The notes below the pieces were generated by a model. The model was not told where the DNA came from, did no database searches, and saw nothing but the letters and a program-made list of their open reading frames with translations. A stretch of DNA of 33,035 nucleotides, taken from Welwitschia mirabilis (taxonomy: Eukaryota; Gnetophyta; Gnetopsida; Welwitschiales). Made by a program: the position numbers and the translations under genes. How positions within the stretch are numbered: position 1 is the stretch's first letter; every line of letters starts with the position of its first letter. Positions 32,414 to 33,035 of the stretch are shown piece by piece. Where the stretch lies: positions 186,671,631-186,704,665 of the forward strand of contig JBOZIK010000001.1 of assembly GCA_051453625.1 (NCBI GenBank), in the 5' to 3' direction.

Positions 32414-33035
32414 TTAGAATACTTGAATCAAATCTAAGAATTGTAAGGGCATAATTTAGCTCAATGGTGTTTGACTTCATAGTGTCTTAATCCATGATTA
32501 GGTTACTTCATTATATTTTAATAGGATTTCTAACTTATAAATAAGATGGCAATACATTTTTTCTAAGTCTTGGAAGCACTTTAATTTTCATCTCTTTTGG
32601 AATGATTTTAAGAGGGAAAAGAGCTATAATAGATAAAGCTCTTTAATGTTCATTAAATTTGGGGAAAAATAAAACATGAATTAAAACATATACTTAATGA
32701 TTTTAAAATCTTCTTTTCTAATAACAAACTAAAATTATAGGCCCTACACATAAAATTTAAGAGAAAACATAGGAAAGCATAGAATTAATTGAATGCATAC
32801 TTTTCAAATCAATAAATATTTTTAAATCATTAACTAAAGAAAAATATGAAGTTAAGGATCAAATTGAAAAGTATCATGATATTGAGGGGTAAAATATTAC
32901 TAATTTTTATAGGGCTTAGATTTTGTTATAACCCACATTTTATAAGCTTTAATTAATGGAGTTTCTAAACTATGTAAAACATTTTTGATACCAATTCTAA
33001 TGAAAATTCTTTTTTTTTTATTCTTAGAGAGAATT
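32414..33035. other. Right edge, no gene seen
   Basis: AT-rich with no recognisable frame. At 32925-32940 the word tgttataaccc resembles a plant gypsy LTR start, and on the minus strand tggtatca occurs at about 32984-32991. The two are not arranged as an LTR and its primer site, so I make no call. Confidence 0.3.

Noticed and set aside
1-33035. CRISPR array, phage, operon or other prokaryotic system
   Set aside because: No short regularly spaced repeats, ribosome-binding sites or compact gene order. The protein families present are plant transposons.

Overview
The window looks like transposon-rich heterochromatin from a flowering plant. The DNA is strongly AT-rich throughout. Every protein family I can recognise is a plant transposable-element family: CACTA (En/Spm) transposase and Ty3/gypsy retrotransposon pol of the Athila-like type. 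All recognisable coding sequence is broken by stops and frameshifts. I found no intact host gene, tRNA, rRNA or CRISPR array. I cannot name the species; a eudicot is possible but unproven. Five runs of exactly 100 N mark assembly gaps.

Layout. (1) About 0.8-5.8 kb, minus strand: a decayed CACTA element. A TNP2 transposase pseudogene keeps its full domain order (N-terminal transposase-associated region, tnp2 core, DUF4218, DUF4216) and is followed downstream by a remnant of the second CACTA protein (Transposase_24-like). (2) 5.9-7.3 kb: a pair of 0.63 kb copies on either side of a gap. (3) 7.3-8.9 kb: non-coding, with one short GC-richer patch. (4) 8.9-12.2 kb: copies of a 1.39 kb unit, interrupted by two gaps. 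(5) 13.6-16.3 kb, minus strand: a decayed Ty3/gypsy pol with reverse transcriptase, RNase H and integrase. (6) 16.6-20.0 kb: about three copies of a roughly 1.0 kb unit that combines the first half of an LTR with a stretch carrying an ACCACTTCC-type minisatellite. (7) 20.04-20.98 kb, plus strand: a complete 944 bp LTR with TGTAAT...ATTACA ends and a degenerate initiator-Met tRNA primer binding site, heading a second Ty3/gypsy element. Its RNase H and integrase are at 25.0-26.6 kb, and a plant-transposon ORF of the Transposase_32/ATHILA ORF-1 type is at 28.4-29.5 kb. Its reverse transcriptase and 3' LTR were not found. (8) 29.5-33.0 kb: unassigned, with one possible coding remnant on the minus strand at 32.0-32.4 kb.

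How the parts fit together. The two gypsy elements point away from each other, with the LTR array between them. Many of the stop codons lie where the families have Gln or Trp and can be explained by single C-to-T or G-to-A changes, as expected from long-term cytosine methylation and deamination of silenced repeats. The gap flanks repeat each other, so some apparent tandem copies may be assembly artefacts. I did not find a convincing new biological system. The most useful leads are the LTR-half array, the ORF downstream of integrase, and the single long uninterrupted ORF of unknown origin at 21.8-22.2 kb.
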